This document shows, one piece after another, positions 1-7,871 of a stretch of 64,000 nucleotides of DNA (its first letter is position 1; each line of letters begins with the position of its first letter). Both the position numbers and the translations under genes were made by a program. The DNA comes from Dokdonella fugitiva (GTDB lineage Bacteria > Pseudomonadota > Gammaproteobacteria > Xanthomonadales > Rhodanobacteraceae): positions 1 to 64,000 of the forward strand of contig NZ_JACGXL010000009.1 of NCBI RefSeq assembly GCF_014138265.1, written 5' to 3'. The notes under the pieces were generated by a model that saw only the letters and a program-made list of their open reading frames with translations, did no database searches and was not told the DNA's origin.

Positions 1-68
1 AGCGATTGCACAGCGCGCTGGGCAACCGCTCACCCGAAGACTTCGCCGCGCAGGCGGTGTCTAATTAG
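1..68 (+). pseudogene. 3' end of IS3-family transposase (OrfB), cut by window edge
   Basis: From base 3 an open frame reads RLHSALGNRSPEDFAAQAVSN and stops at TAG 66-68. The HSALGNRSPEDF block is the typical C-terminus of IS3-family DDE transposases (the 'xHSALGYRTPxEF' signature after the last catalytic Glu). Only these 21 codons are in the window, so whether the rest is intact cannot be judged. The right end of the element appears to follow directly. Typed as pseudogene only because it is partial here. Confidence 0.75.
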
Positions 69-69
69 A

Positions 70-95
70 CTGTCCGAGAAACCCGGGGTGGTCCA
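70..95 (+). mobile_element. Probable right terminal inverted repeat of the IS3-family element
   Basis: Directly after the transposase stop lies a stretch whose reverse complement begins TGGACCACCCCGGGTTTCTC, with the TG/CA outer dinucleotide expected for IS3-family ends. The left end is outside the window, so the repeat cannot be matched to a partner. The boundary at base 95 is inferred from the CA terminus. Confidence 0.5.
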
Positions 96-150
96 GGTGC
101 TTGCGCTGGACTGTGCTCCTGTCCGGACCTGCTCACTGTCGAATGTTCTT

Positions 151-177
151 CCTTCGTGTCCTTCGTGTCCTTCGTGT
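151..177. repeat. Three tandem copies of a 9-bp unit (CCTTCGTGT)
   Basis: Bases 151-159, 160-168 and 169-177 are identical CCTTCGTGT units, placed between the IS end and the stop of the DUF456 gene. This resembles intergenic 'cacgaaggacacgaagg' repeats seen in many proteobacterial genomes. No coding role is seen. Confidence 0.8.
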
Positions 178-192
178 TTCAATCTTTGCTTC

Positions 193-678
193 TCACGCCA
201 GGAAGGCGAACGCGAAGATGCCGAGCATCGCGAAGCAGATCGCGAGCTTGGCGATCGCGCCGACGAGGAAGCCGATCCACGCGCCGACGCCGACGCCGGT
301 CGCCTTGCGCAAGGTGCCGCCGGCGACGAGTTCGCCGACGAGCGCCCCGACGAACGGGCCGAGCAGCAGGCCGGGCAGTCCGAAGAACAGGCCGAGCAGG
401 GTGCCGAGCGCGGCGCCGATGACGGCATGGCGACTCGCGCCGACCTTCTTCGCACCGAGCAGGCCGGCGACGAAGTCGATGCCGAGTGCGATCACGGCGA
501 GCGCGCCGAGCACGAACAGCGTGAATGCACCGACGTGGGCGAAGCCGTCGGTCCAGGCCGCGAGCAGCAGGCCGCAGAACACGAGCGGCACGCCCGGCAG
601 CGCGGGCAGCACGGTGCCGACGAGACCGACGACGACGAGGATGACGGCGAGGACGTACCAGAGGGCGTGAAGGTCCAT
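193..678 (-). CDS. DUF456 family membrane protein
   Basis: A 161-residue, almost entirely hydrophobic protein with about four to five membrane segments. It has the DUF456 pattern: an N-terminal PALPGVPLVF turn after the first helix, then two Gly-rich glycine-zipper repeats (ALGTLLGLFFGLPGLLLGPF, then VGALVGELVAGG). The family is small inner-membrane proteins of unknown function; the glycine zippers suggest helix packing or oligomerisation. It is monocistronic on the minus strand between the IS remnant and an inverted repeat. Length and ends fit the family. Confidence 0.85.
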   Translation of the reverse strand: MDLHALWYVLAVILVVVGLVGTVLPALPGVPLVFCGLLLAAWTDGFAHVGAFTLFVLGALAVIALGIDFVAGLLGAKKVGASRHAVIGAALGTLLGLFFGLPGLLLGPFVGALVGELVAGGTLRKATGVGVGAWIGFLVGAIAKLAICFAMLGIFAFAFLA

Positions 679-823
679 TCGGCGATCCGGTTCGGCGGTG
701 CGGCCACTCTAGCCGATCCGGGTTTCGATCGTGCGCGCGCCGCAAGGCGCGAGTCGCTCGTCCTCACCGGGTTGTCCACGATGTGCTAGCAACGATGGGT
801 GTGCGGTCGTGATGTGTTCAACC

Positions 824-909
824 CTTCAAGGGGAGGGCTGGGTGGGGATGGTGTTGTTCGAGCGCCGCGCGATTGAAAACACCGTCCCCTCCCGACCTCC
901 CCCTTGAAT
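824..909. repeat. Imperfect ~30-bp inverted repeat (REP/MITE-like)
   Basis: The left arm starts TTCAAGGGGAGGG at 824. The right arm, read on the minus strand from about 909, starts TTCAAGGGGGAGG. The two arms continue to match imperfectly through GGTGTT and are separated by about 23 bases. The element lies in the gap between the DUF456 and TonB-like genes. No ORF in it is convincing. It could act as a folded transcript end or be a remnant of a miniature element. Confidence 0.65.
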
Positions 910-958
910 GGGGAGACTTCAAAGCGCGAAGCGTGGCGTCAGCCTGACGTTCTCGCTC

Positions 959-1621
959 TCATGCGCGATCGAGGCGGAACTCGATCGGCACCGTGCCCCA
1001 CGCCGCGATCGCCTGGCCATCGCGCAGCACCGGCTTGAAATGCGCACGCTGCACCGCCTCGCGCGCGGCGTTGTCGAGATCTGCATGGCCCGAGCTGCGT
1101 GCGATCTCGATGCGCTGCACGTTGCCGCTCGGGTCGACGAGCACGCTGAGCAGCACTTCCCCCTGCTGGCGCGAGCGCAGCGCGGTCGCCGGATACTTGA
1201 GCTTCAGGGCGCCGTCGTAGGCGAGGCGTCGCGTTTCGCCGGTACCGGCGCCGTCGGCGACGTCGCTCGTCGCCGACGGCGTCGTCGGCTGCACCGGCGT
1301 GGCATCGATCGGCGCGGGCGGCGCCGGTACTTCGATCACGCTGCGTACCGGTACCGGTGGTGCCACCGGTGGCGGTTGCGGCGTCGCGTGATGCACGGGC
1401 GCACGCGGCGGTGGCAGCTGTTCCGGCGGAGGTGGCGGCACCGGCGGCGGCGTGTCGATGAGGCTCGCGGCCACCGGCCGCGATTCGATGCGCTCGACCT
1501 GCATCGCGAGCGGCACCGCGACCGCCATCGCGGCGACCGCGTGCATGAGGAAACTCGTGCTCAGCGCGGCGATGCGCTGCCAGTCGGGTTGCGGATGGTG
1601 TGCGGCTGCGCGGGTCGCCAT
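959..1621 (-). CDS. TonB-family energy-transducing protein
   Basis: A 220-residue protein with the classical TonB plan: one membrane anchor at about residues 18-40, a Pro-rich periplasmic spacer at about 57-120, and a C-terminal TonB domain at about 135-220 (YPATALRSRQQGEVLLSV, then RSSGHADLDNAAREAV and FKP). Such proteins couple the ExbB/ExbD proton channel to outer-membrane receptors. No exbB or exbD is adjacent, so it is probably one of several orphan TonB paralogues. It follows the upstream minus-strand membrane-protein gene by about 60 bases and may share its transcript. Confidence 0.85.
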   Translation of the reverse strand: MATRAAAHHPQPDWQRIAALSTSFLMHAVAAMAVAVPLAMQVERIESRPVAASLIDTPPPVPPPPPEQLPPPRAPVHHATPQPPPVAPPVPVRSVIEVPAPPAPIDATPVQPTTPSATSDVADGAGTGETRRLAYDGALKLKYPATALRSRQQGEVLLSVLVDPSGNVQRIEIARSSGHADLDNAAREAVQRAHFKPVLRDGQAIAAWGTVPIEFRLDRA

Positions 1622-1684
1622 GGTCGTGCCTCCTCCGGTAGTTGCGAAGGCGGTAACGCGGCAGCGTGCGCGGCGGGGTTGACG

Positions 1685-2506
1685 TCAGCGCGTGTCGCCG
1701 TCGGTCGGCGGCTCGCCCATCGCTCGCGCGAAGCGTTCCTCGAAACGGCCGAGCCTGCGTCCCCAGATCGGCAGGGTCAGGTTCGTCAGCTGCAGGAACA
1801 GGCGCCAGCCGACCAGCCAGAACGCGAAGAATGCAGGCGCGACGAGCGGCGTGCCGCGTTGCACGAACGCGTCGTCCGCATGCAGCGCGAACACGGCGAT
1901 GAGCAGCGCGCCGCCGAGCAGGAAGGCCAGCGCGAACGGATAGGTGAACCCGTAGCGTGCGGTTTCGCGCGGACCGAAGGCGAGGTAGGCGTCGATGTAG
2001 TCGCCGCGGCGCACGACGTCGAGCAGCAGGAAGGCGGCCGTCGTCAGTGCCGCAACCGCCATCGAGCGGTGATCGAAACGTTGCAGCAACGGCGCGAGCC
2101 AGTCGTGCAGCGAAGCGCCCGTGGGTTTCGGCGCGACGCATTCGATCAGGCCGAGGCCGAGGCCGCCCCACACGACGGCGAGGTGGATCGCGTAGCCGAG
2201 CGCGGTGAGCGCGCGCGGTCGTTCGCCCCCCGATGGCGGCGCCGCCGTGGACAGCACGCGCGCGATCACTGCGACGCCGTAGATCGTGCCTTCGGCGAGG
2301 TAGAGCAGGATCACGTCGAGGGGTTGCAGCCGCCCGAGGAGCCACAACACGATCGGCAGCCCGCTGCTCGCGACGATGAGTCCGGCCTGGCTCCACAGCC
2401 GCGCCGACGGCGGCGGTTCGGGCAGCAGGTGCTGCAGGCCGCGCATCGTCGCCTTGTTCGATGCGGAGGCCTGCAGGAAACGCTGGTAATCGCGCGGTTC
2501 GGGCAT
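1685..2506 (-). CDS. DUF6498-like multi-pass membrane protein
   Basis: A 273-residue protein with about six predicted membrane segments. An early segment, LDVILLYLAEGTIYG, resembles the 'llYwxE' signature of DUF6498 proteins. The ends are charged and soluble (MPEPRDYQRF at the N-terminus, MGEPPTDGDTR at the C-terminus). Function is unknown. The start has no strong ribosome binding site, so it could shift slightly. It precedes the TonB-like gene on the same strand. Confidence 0.6.
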   Translation of the reverse strand: MPEPRDYQRFLQASASNKATMRGLQHLLPEPPPSARLWSQAGLIVASSGLPIVLWLLGRLQPLDVILLYLAEGTIYGVAVIARVLSTAAPPSGGERPRALTALGYAIHLAVVWGGLGLGLIECVAPKPTGASLHDWLAPLLQRFDHRSMAVAALTTAAFLLLDVVRRGDYIDAYLAFGPRETARYGFTYPFALAFLLGGALLIAVFALHADDAFVQRGTPLVAPAFFAFWLVGWRLFLQLTNLTLPIWGRRLGRFEERFARAMGEPPTDGDTR

Positions 2507-2560
2507 GAGTCGGGCGTGCGACGCGGCAGAGTCGGTCGACCGTACCGGATCGCGCAGCGA

Positions 2561-3637
2561 TCAGGCGTCCTTGGCCCCGAATGCATAGGTGCGACACGCG
2601 TCGGAGTCGTCGTCGAAGGAGTCCCGGCCGTTGGGATCGGCGGCGCGCTTGGCATCCCTCACGGCGTACAGGCGCTTCGCTTCCTCGCGATCGTGCATCT
2701 GGCAGGCGAACTGCGCGAACTCATGCCACGTCGCCGGCGCGGCGAGCTGGGGTTCAAGCACGCGAAAGCCTTCCTTCATCAGCGTCCAGTCCGCCTTCGT
2801 GTCCGCCAGGGTGTAGCGGCCCTGGTCCCAGGAGGCGAGCGAGTACAACAGCGGATACATGCCTTTGCCCAGGCGCTTGGCGCGCCGGGTCGCCGTCCGC
2901 GCCGCTTCGTCCATCGCCTCGAACGAGCCACCCCATTTCGGTTGTGCGAACTCCATCGGCAGGCGCGCGATGTCGACGCTGTCGGGCCAGTGTTTCGCAG
3001 CTTCGGCGACGAGCTTCTCGCCTTCGCGCGGATTGGAGGCCTGAAACGCATAGGTCGCCTTGAGCTGACACCAAGCCCCCGATTTGCGAACCTTCGGCGA
3101 TGCTGCGTCGAGCGCCGCCATGGCCTTGCCGAGATTCTTGCGGAAAAGTTCCCATGCTTCTGGCGCCACCGTGGATGCGAATCCACTGCCGCGAGCAGCC
3201 CAGGCGCGCCTACCCCAGAGCATCGCTTCTGCCACTGCGGCGAAGCCGTCGTCTCCCTTGGCATCCTTCCAGCTCTGGATGATCGCCTGGGCTTGTTCGA
3301 CCGGTTGGCGTAACCCGCCGTTCATCCCCTGTATCCAGGCTTCGAAGAAATAGTCGCCGGATTCGAACTGCGCGTTGGAGTATGCGAGGTCGTCCTCCGC
3401 GCGCTGGACCAGATCGAAGTCCGGATTCGCGAATAGCATGCGGACATGCTCGAGCGCGATGGAGTACGTCGGCCATGGCGGCGCCTCCGCACACTGCGTG
3501 CCCGGCAATGCATGTCCCCCGTAGGCGAGGCATTTGTTGGGCCGCATGTCCCATGGCCAATGCTTCGCGGCCGGCGCGGGGGATTGCGCGAACACCAGCG
3601 GAGCAGCCAGTGCGAAGAGGGCGAGCAGGGGCTTCAT
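2561..3637 (-). CDS. Exported DUF4034-like protein of unknown function
   Basis: The chosen start, MKPLLALFALAAPLVFAQ, gives a clean Sec signal peptide and is preceded by an AGGAGA ribosome binding site; the frame is open further upstream, but that part reads as noise. The mature part (about 340 residues) contains tetratricopeptide-like helical stretches (DDLAYSNAQFESGDYFFEAW, QPVEQAQAIIQSW, REGEKLVAEAAKHWPDS) and resembles DUF4034 proteins with a helical, Trp-rich core. No catalytic motif was seen. It is probably periplasmic. Confidence 0.6.
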   Translation of the reverse strand: MKPLLALFALAAPLVFAQSPAPAAKHWPWDMRPNKCLAYGGHALPGTQCAEAPPWPTYSIALEHVRMLFANPDFDLVQRAEDDLAYSNAQFESGDYFFEAWIQGMNGGLRQPVEQAQAIIQSWKDAKGDDGFAAVAEAMLWGRRAWAARGSGFASTVAPEAWELFRKNLGKAMAALDAASPKVRKSGAWCQLKATYAFQASNPREGEKLVAEAAKHWPDSVDIARLPMEFAQPKWGGSFEAMDEAARTATRRAKRLGKGMYPLLYSLASWDQGRYTLADTKADWTLMKEGFRVLEPQLAAPATWHEFAQFACQMHDREEAKRLYAVRDAKRAADPNGRDSFDDDSDACRTYAFGAKDA

Positions 3638-3765
3638 CGGTCTCTCCTTTGGTTTACGCGCGATCGTACCCAGCGCCCGCAACCGCGTTCGCGCGGGGCA
3701 CGATCGTCGTGCCGCTGGTCGCGGCACACTCATGGCGAACGAGCGAAGCGAGGGAAGCGTCGGGC

Positions 3766-4461
3766 CTAGACGCGCCCCACCACCGGCAGCAGTGCGCCCG
3801 TCACCGCGGCAGCCTGGTCCGAGACGAGGAACAGGATCACCTCGGCGAGCTGTTCCGGTTTCACCCACTTGCCGAAATCCGCCTTCGGCATGTCGGCACG
3901 GTTCGGTGGCGTGTCGATGATGCTCGGCAGGATCGCGTTGACGGTGATGTTCGCGTCCTTGAGTTCCTCGGCGAGCGCCTCGGTGAGGCGCATCACGCCC
4001 GCCTTCGACGCGGCGTACGCGCCCATGCCGGCCGCGGCTTTCGTCGCCGCATTCGCGCCGACGTTGACGATGCGGCCTGCGGCGCTCTTGCGCAGGTGCG
4101 GTAGTGCGGCCTTGCTCGCCGCGGCTGCGGTGCGCACGTTGATGCGATAGAGCAGGTCCCAGGTGTCGATGCTGCCGTCGGCGAGCGTTTCCCAGCGGAA
4201 CGCACCGGCGATGTTGACGAGTGCATCGAGGCCGCCGAGCGTGTTCGCGGCGTCGTCGATCGCCTTGCGCGCGCCGTCGCCGTCGGCGATGTCGGCGCCG
4301 CCGATCGCGACGACGCCGGCGTCGGCGAGGCCGGCCGGTGCGCTATCCGCGCGGTCGATCGCGGCCACCTTGGCGCCGGCTGCGCTCGCCACGCGCGCGA
4401 CCGCCGCGCCGAGCGTGCCGAACCCGCCGGTGATCGCGATGCGCTTGCCCTGCACGTTCAT
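3766..4461 (-). CDS. Short-chain dehydrogenase/reductase (SDR)
   Basis: A 231-residue classical SDR. It has the cofactor motif TGGFGTLGAAV near the N-terminus (TGxxxGxG type), the NIAGA strand motif, and the catalytic Tyr-x-x-x-Lys as YAASK after GRIVNVGANAA. The catalytic Ser position of the usual S-Y-K set appears replaced by the GANAA stretch. A GGAGG site sits just upstream of ATG 4461. The open frame continues upstream without SDR similarity, so this start is preferred. The substrate cannot be told. Confidence 0.85.
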   Translation of the reverse strand: MNVQGKRIAITGGFGTLGAAVARVASAAGAKVAAIDRADSAPAGLADAGVVAIGGADIADGDGARKAIDDAANTLGGLDALVNIAGAFRWETLADGSIDTWDLLYRINVRTAAAASKAALPHLRKSAAGRIVNVGANAATKAAAGMGAYAASKAGVMRLTEALAEELKDANITVNAILPSIIDTPPNRADMPKADFGKWVKPEQLAEVILFLVSDQAAAVTGALLPVVGRV

Positions 4462-4624
4462 GAAACCTCCTGCACCGACTTTGGAACGAACATCATAGTC
4501 GAGCGCGCCCGCATGCGGCGTCGCAGCACGGCGGCTGCGGCGTGTTAAGGCGCGATTGAGGCGGGCAGGACTAGCGTGCAATCGCGATTCCGCCCGGGTC
4601 CACATGCGACCGAGGAGGCAGCGA

Positions 4625-5122
4625 ATGAAATTCCGCCAGGTTTTCTGCGCACAGGACTTCGCGACCGCCCAGGCGGCGATGCTCGCCGCACGCGCGGCGG
4701 GCGCCGACGACGAGGACATCTCGCTGATCGCGCGCGCGGACATCGAGATGGAGCGTTTGCCGCACGAACGGCTCGACACGTCCACCGACATGCTGCCGTC
4801 GGCGCTGCGCGGCGCCGGGCTAGGCGCCGCGCTCGGCATCTTCGGTGCGCTCATCGCGCTGCTGATTCCCGCGGTCGAGATGAACTTCGCAGGTGCCTGC
4901 CTCGTCGTGCTCGTCGGCGCGATGGTCGGCGCGTGGAGTGCCGCACTGGTCGGCTCGACCGTGCCGAACCACGTGCGCCGCAAATTCGAACGCGAGATCG
5001 ACGCCGGCAACATCCTCGTCGTCGTCGACGACCAGCGCGACCACGAAGCGCAGGTGCGCGAGGCGGTGCGGCACGCGGGCGCGACGCCGCTGCCATTCCA
5101 CGACGCGTCCGTGCTGAGCTGA
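4625..5122 (+). CDS. Small membrane protein with a glycine-rich hairpin (DUF1269-like)
   Basis: A 165-residue protein. The N-terminal soluble part (about 55 residues) starts FRQVFCAQDFATAQAAMLAA and is acidic. Two membrane segments follow at about 62-85 and 88-112 (ALRGAGLGAALGIFGALIAL; ACLVVLVGAMVGAWSAALVG). The tail, IDAGNILVVVDDQRDHEAQV, is like that of DUF1269/'magnesium transporter-like' stress proteins that modulate soluble and membrane halves. GAGGAGG lies just upstream of ATG 4625. The gene is divergent from the SDR and convergent with the CoA-transferase. Confidence 0.65.
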   Translation: MKFRQVFCAQDFATAQAAMLAARAAGADDEDISLIARADIEMERLPHERLDTSTDMLPSALRGAGLGAALGIFGALIALLIPAVEMNFAGACLVVLVGAMVGAWSAALVGSTVPNHVRRKFEREIDAGNILVVVDDQRDHEAQVREAVRHAGATPLPFHDASVLS

Positions 5123-5218
5123 CAGCCGGGCGAGTCCCACCCATTTTTTTGGGCGGCTTCGATCGCGACCGCGTTATTGGGGACGCGCTCCGGTCGAAGT
5201 CCGCCTCCCTTCGAGCCT
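5123..5218. terminator. Possible shared terminator between convergent genes
   Basis: The gap between two converging genes holds CCCATTTTTTTGGG (about 5140-5153) flanked by GC-rich bases. The inverted-repeat arms are short (4 bp), so a bidirectional terminator is only a weak suggestion. Confidence 0.3.
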
Positions 5219-7180
5219 TCAATGTGCGCGCGAACGCTCGATCGCGCCGCGCACGAGCCGCGCCAGTACGCGTTCGCCGACCGACGCGGGTCGCTCGAGA
5301 TCGAGCCGCGCGAGCAGCGCAGCATCCTCCGCGCGTCCGCCCGGTGCGAGCAGCGCCGCGACGAGCGACGGCCAGCGGCGCGGATCGCCGATGCGCGCCT
5401 TCAACCACAACAAGGCCGGCAGCACGCGCAGCTCGGTCGCGTCGAAGTCGCTGCCGAACGGGAACGCGGGCAGCAGGCCGGCCGCCTTCGCCGCGCGCAG
5501 GCGCTCGGCGAGCGCCTCCGGCGTGTTCGCACGCCACGCGTCGGGCACGCGGAAATCGCGAGGAAGCTTGCCGTTGCGCACGGCAGTCGCGGCGAGCTCG
5601 TCGACGAAGCGCGCGTCGGCGATCGCGAGCATCGCGCGCACGCACGCCTCGTCGGAGCGGCCGCGCAAGTCGGCGACGCCGTACTCGGTCACGTAGATGT
5701 CGCGCAGGTGGCGCGGGATCGTCGTGTGGCCGTAGCTCCAGCGGATGTTCGATTCGAGTACGCGCCCGTTCGTTCGCGTCGCGCGCAGCAGCAGCGCCGA
5801 TCGCCCGCCCGCGAGCGCGTGCGCCATCGCGACGAAGTTGTACTGGCCGCCGACGCCGCTGACGACGCGGCCGTCCTCGAGCGCATCCGAGGTCGCCGCG
5901 CCGAGCAGGGTGGCCATCATGCAGGTGTTGAAGAAGCGCGCGTCGCGGCGTTGCGCGGCGTCGAGTTGTTCATGGCCGCCGTAGAGCTGGTTCACGTCCG
6001 ACACCGCGCTCATCGCGAGCCCGGCGTAGTCGTCGCCGTCGAGCGCGCGCAGCCACGCGTAGAAATCCTTCGAGCCGAGGTAGAACGCACCCTTGAGGTA
6101 GTGCCCGCCACGCAACGTGGCCGGATCCACGGCGCGCCCGTCGGCGAGCGCGCGTTCGACCTCGAGGTCGTCATGCACGCGCCGCACGAGGATGCCGGCT
6201 TTGCGCAGGTGCATGAAGCCATCCATGATCATCTCGCTGGCGCCGTACAGGCCGCGCTCGAACGGCGCGACGCCGCCCCAGCGCGCGACGAGCGCGTCGT
6301 CCGCCGCGTCGCTGCCGCGCAACGCGGCGACGGCCGAGCGATAGTCGGCGTTGCGCTGCTGGCGCAGCAGCAGCGCCTGCACGATCGCGTCGGACAGCGC
6401 GCCGATGCCGATCTGCAAGGTGCCGCCGTCGCGCACGAGCGTGCTCGCGTGCAGGCCGATCGCGTACTCGGCGGGGTCGACCGCATTGCGCGGCAGCGCG
6501 AACAGCGGCTGCGCCGGCGTGCTGCCGTCGACGAGCCCGTCGAAGAACTCCGCGCCGACTTCGGCCGCGCCGCCGAGGAACGGCAGCTCCGGGTGCACGA
6601 CGCCGATCACCAGCGGCCGGCGGCCGCCGTTCGCCGCGATCGCTTCGAGCACGTCGAGCGTCACGTCCGGGTTGCACGACAGGCTGTAGCGCGCGTCGGC
6701 ACCGCTGCCACGCGCGGCGACGAGCTGCACGATCGCGTGCAGCCCGGCGCGCTCGGCGAGATCGCGTGCGACCGAGGTGTAGTTGATGCTCGCGTAGTCG
6801 CGCTGCGCACGCGCCGCGTGCATCATCGCGCCGGACTGGAAGTAGAACTCCTCGACGCGCACGTTCGCCGGCACGCGATCCGCCTTCATGTCGACGACGT
6901 AGTCGAGCCGCGGATAGTCCGCACCGAACTGGCGCGCGAGGAACGGTCCGAGGAAGCGCCGCTCGAGATCGGTGGCGGCTTCGGGCAGGTCGAGCGACAG
7001 TGCGGTGTAGAGCGTCAAGCGGCGTGTCGGATCGGCTTTGAATCGTGCATAGAGCGCATTCAGCAGGTGATTCGGCTTGCCCAGCCCGAGCGGGGCCGCG
7101 ACCGCGACGCGCTCGCCGCCGCGCTGCACGATGCGTTCGACCGCATCGGCGATGGACAACGAGGCACTCGTCGCGTTCAC
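5219..7180 (-). CDS. Acetyl-CoA hydrolase/transferase family protein
   Basis: A 653-residue member of the CoA-transferase superfamily, longer than the usual 430-500 residues but matching the long subfamily. Landmarks are an N-terminal CoA-transferase half (RVAVAAPLGLGKPNHLLNAL), the oxyanion-type GIGIGALSDAIVQAL motif, and a C-terminal half with NFVAMAHALAGGRS, the block SYGHTTIPRHLRDIYVTEYG and VADLRGRSDEACVRAML. It should move CoA between acyl-CoA and a carboxylate, or hydrolyse acyl-CoA. GTG 7180 with GGAG upstream is chosen because the frame further upstream lacks similarity. Confidence 0.8.
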   Translation of the reverse strand: MNATSASLSIADAVERIVQRGGERVAVAAPLGLGKPNHLLNALYARFKADPTRRLTLYTALSLDLPEAATDLERRFLGPFLARQFGADYPRLDYVVDMKADRVPANVRVEEFYFQSGAMMHAARAQRDYASINYTSVARDLAERAGLHAIVQLVAARGSGADARYSLSCNPDVTLDVLEAIAANGGRRPLVIGVVHPELPFLGGAAEVGAEFFDGLVDGSTPAQPLFALPRNAVDPAEYAIGLHASTLVRDGGTLQIGIGALSDAIVQALLLRQQRNADYRSAVAALRGSDAADDALVARWGGVAPFERGLYGASEMIMDGFMHLRKAGILVRRVHDDLEVERALADGRAVDPATLRGGHYLKGAFYLGSKDFYAWLRALDGDDYAGLAMSAVSDVNQLYGGHEQLDAAQRRDARFFNTCMMATLLGAATSDALEDGRVVSGVGGQYNFVAMAHALAGGRSALLLRATRTNGRVLESNIRWSYGHTTIPRHLRDIYVTEYGVADLRGRSDEACVRAMLAIADARFVDELAATAVRNGKLPRDFRVPDAWRANTPEALAERLRAAKAAGLLPAFPFGSDFDATELRVLPALLWLKARIGDPRRWPSLVAALLAPGGRAEDAALLARLDLERPASVGERVLARLVRGAIERSRAH

Positions 7181-7401
7181 GCGGGCTCCGTGGCCGGAAT
7201 CGACGTGACGAAGCGTACCGCATGCGTGGCCGGATCGAGCGTCGTCGCGCGGATCCCGGCATGACGCATGCTTGCGCGAACTGCTCCTGAGGAGATCGAC
7301 GCATGGGGAACCGCAGTCCGATCGGGTGCTTTCTCCCTCGGCGAACGGCATGATCGTGCCCGATGCGAGGAAGAGCCGGATCGACAGCTGGGAGGAACGG
7401 C

Positions 7402-7773
7402 ATGAGGCGCTTGCTTGTCCTGGGATCGATCGTCGCCTGCGCTTCCTGCGCGTCGTCGACGATCGGCATGCGTCCCGACCGCATCGGAGTCGCAGCCCTC
7501 GTCGCGGACCCCGCGCACAGGGATGGCACCCGCGTGGACGTGGTCGGGCGGTTCGAATTCTCGCCCGACACGAGCGCCCTGTATGCCGATTCCGGCGGCG
7601 CGTCCGTTGCGCTCGACCTGCCGCGATCGGAAGCGGAGATGGTCGACCTCCAACGCAAGGACGGACACAGGCTGCGGGTGATCGGTATGTTCGACGCACG
7701 GTGGTGTTCGCATGCCTGCCTGGGCCGTGGGCACATCGGCAGCATCGAGCTGGTCGAGGAAGCGCGGGAATGA
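7402..7773 (+). CDS. Small lipoprotein of unknown function
   Basis: A 123-residue protein starting MRRLLVLGSIVACASC, which is a type II signal peptide with lipobox ACASC, so it is probably lipidated at Cys16. The mature part has alternating strands (TRVDVVGRFEFS, ASVALDLPR, HRLRVIGMFDARWCSHACLG) typical of a small beta-barrel or OB-like fold. GGAGG lies six bases before ATG 7402. The gene is divergent from the CoA-transferase, leaving a 221-base gap in which no other gene is convincing. Confidence 0.7.
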   Translation: MRRLLVLGSIVACASCASSTIGMRPDRIGVAALVADPAHRDGTRVDVVGRFEFSPDTSALYADSGGASVALDLPRSEAEMVDLQRKDGHRLRVIGMFDARWCSHACLGRGHIGSIELVEEARE

Positions 7774-7871
7774 CGCGACTACACGCCGGATCGTGGCTCT
7801 CGTTGCAGGGTCGAGCGATCGATCCGGGCGGCGCGTGCCGGGGCGGTGCCACGCGGCAACTCATGCGTCGA

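Noticed and set aside
939-3313. Long open frames on both strands across 0.9-3.3 kb (e.g. 801 and 552 codons)
   Set aside because: They overlap the TonB-like and membrane-protein genes, are Arg/Ala-rich with no domain, and are GC-driven shadows.
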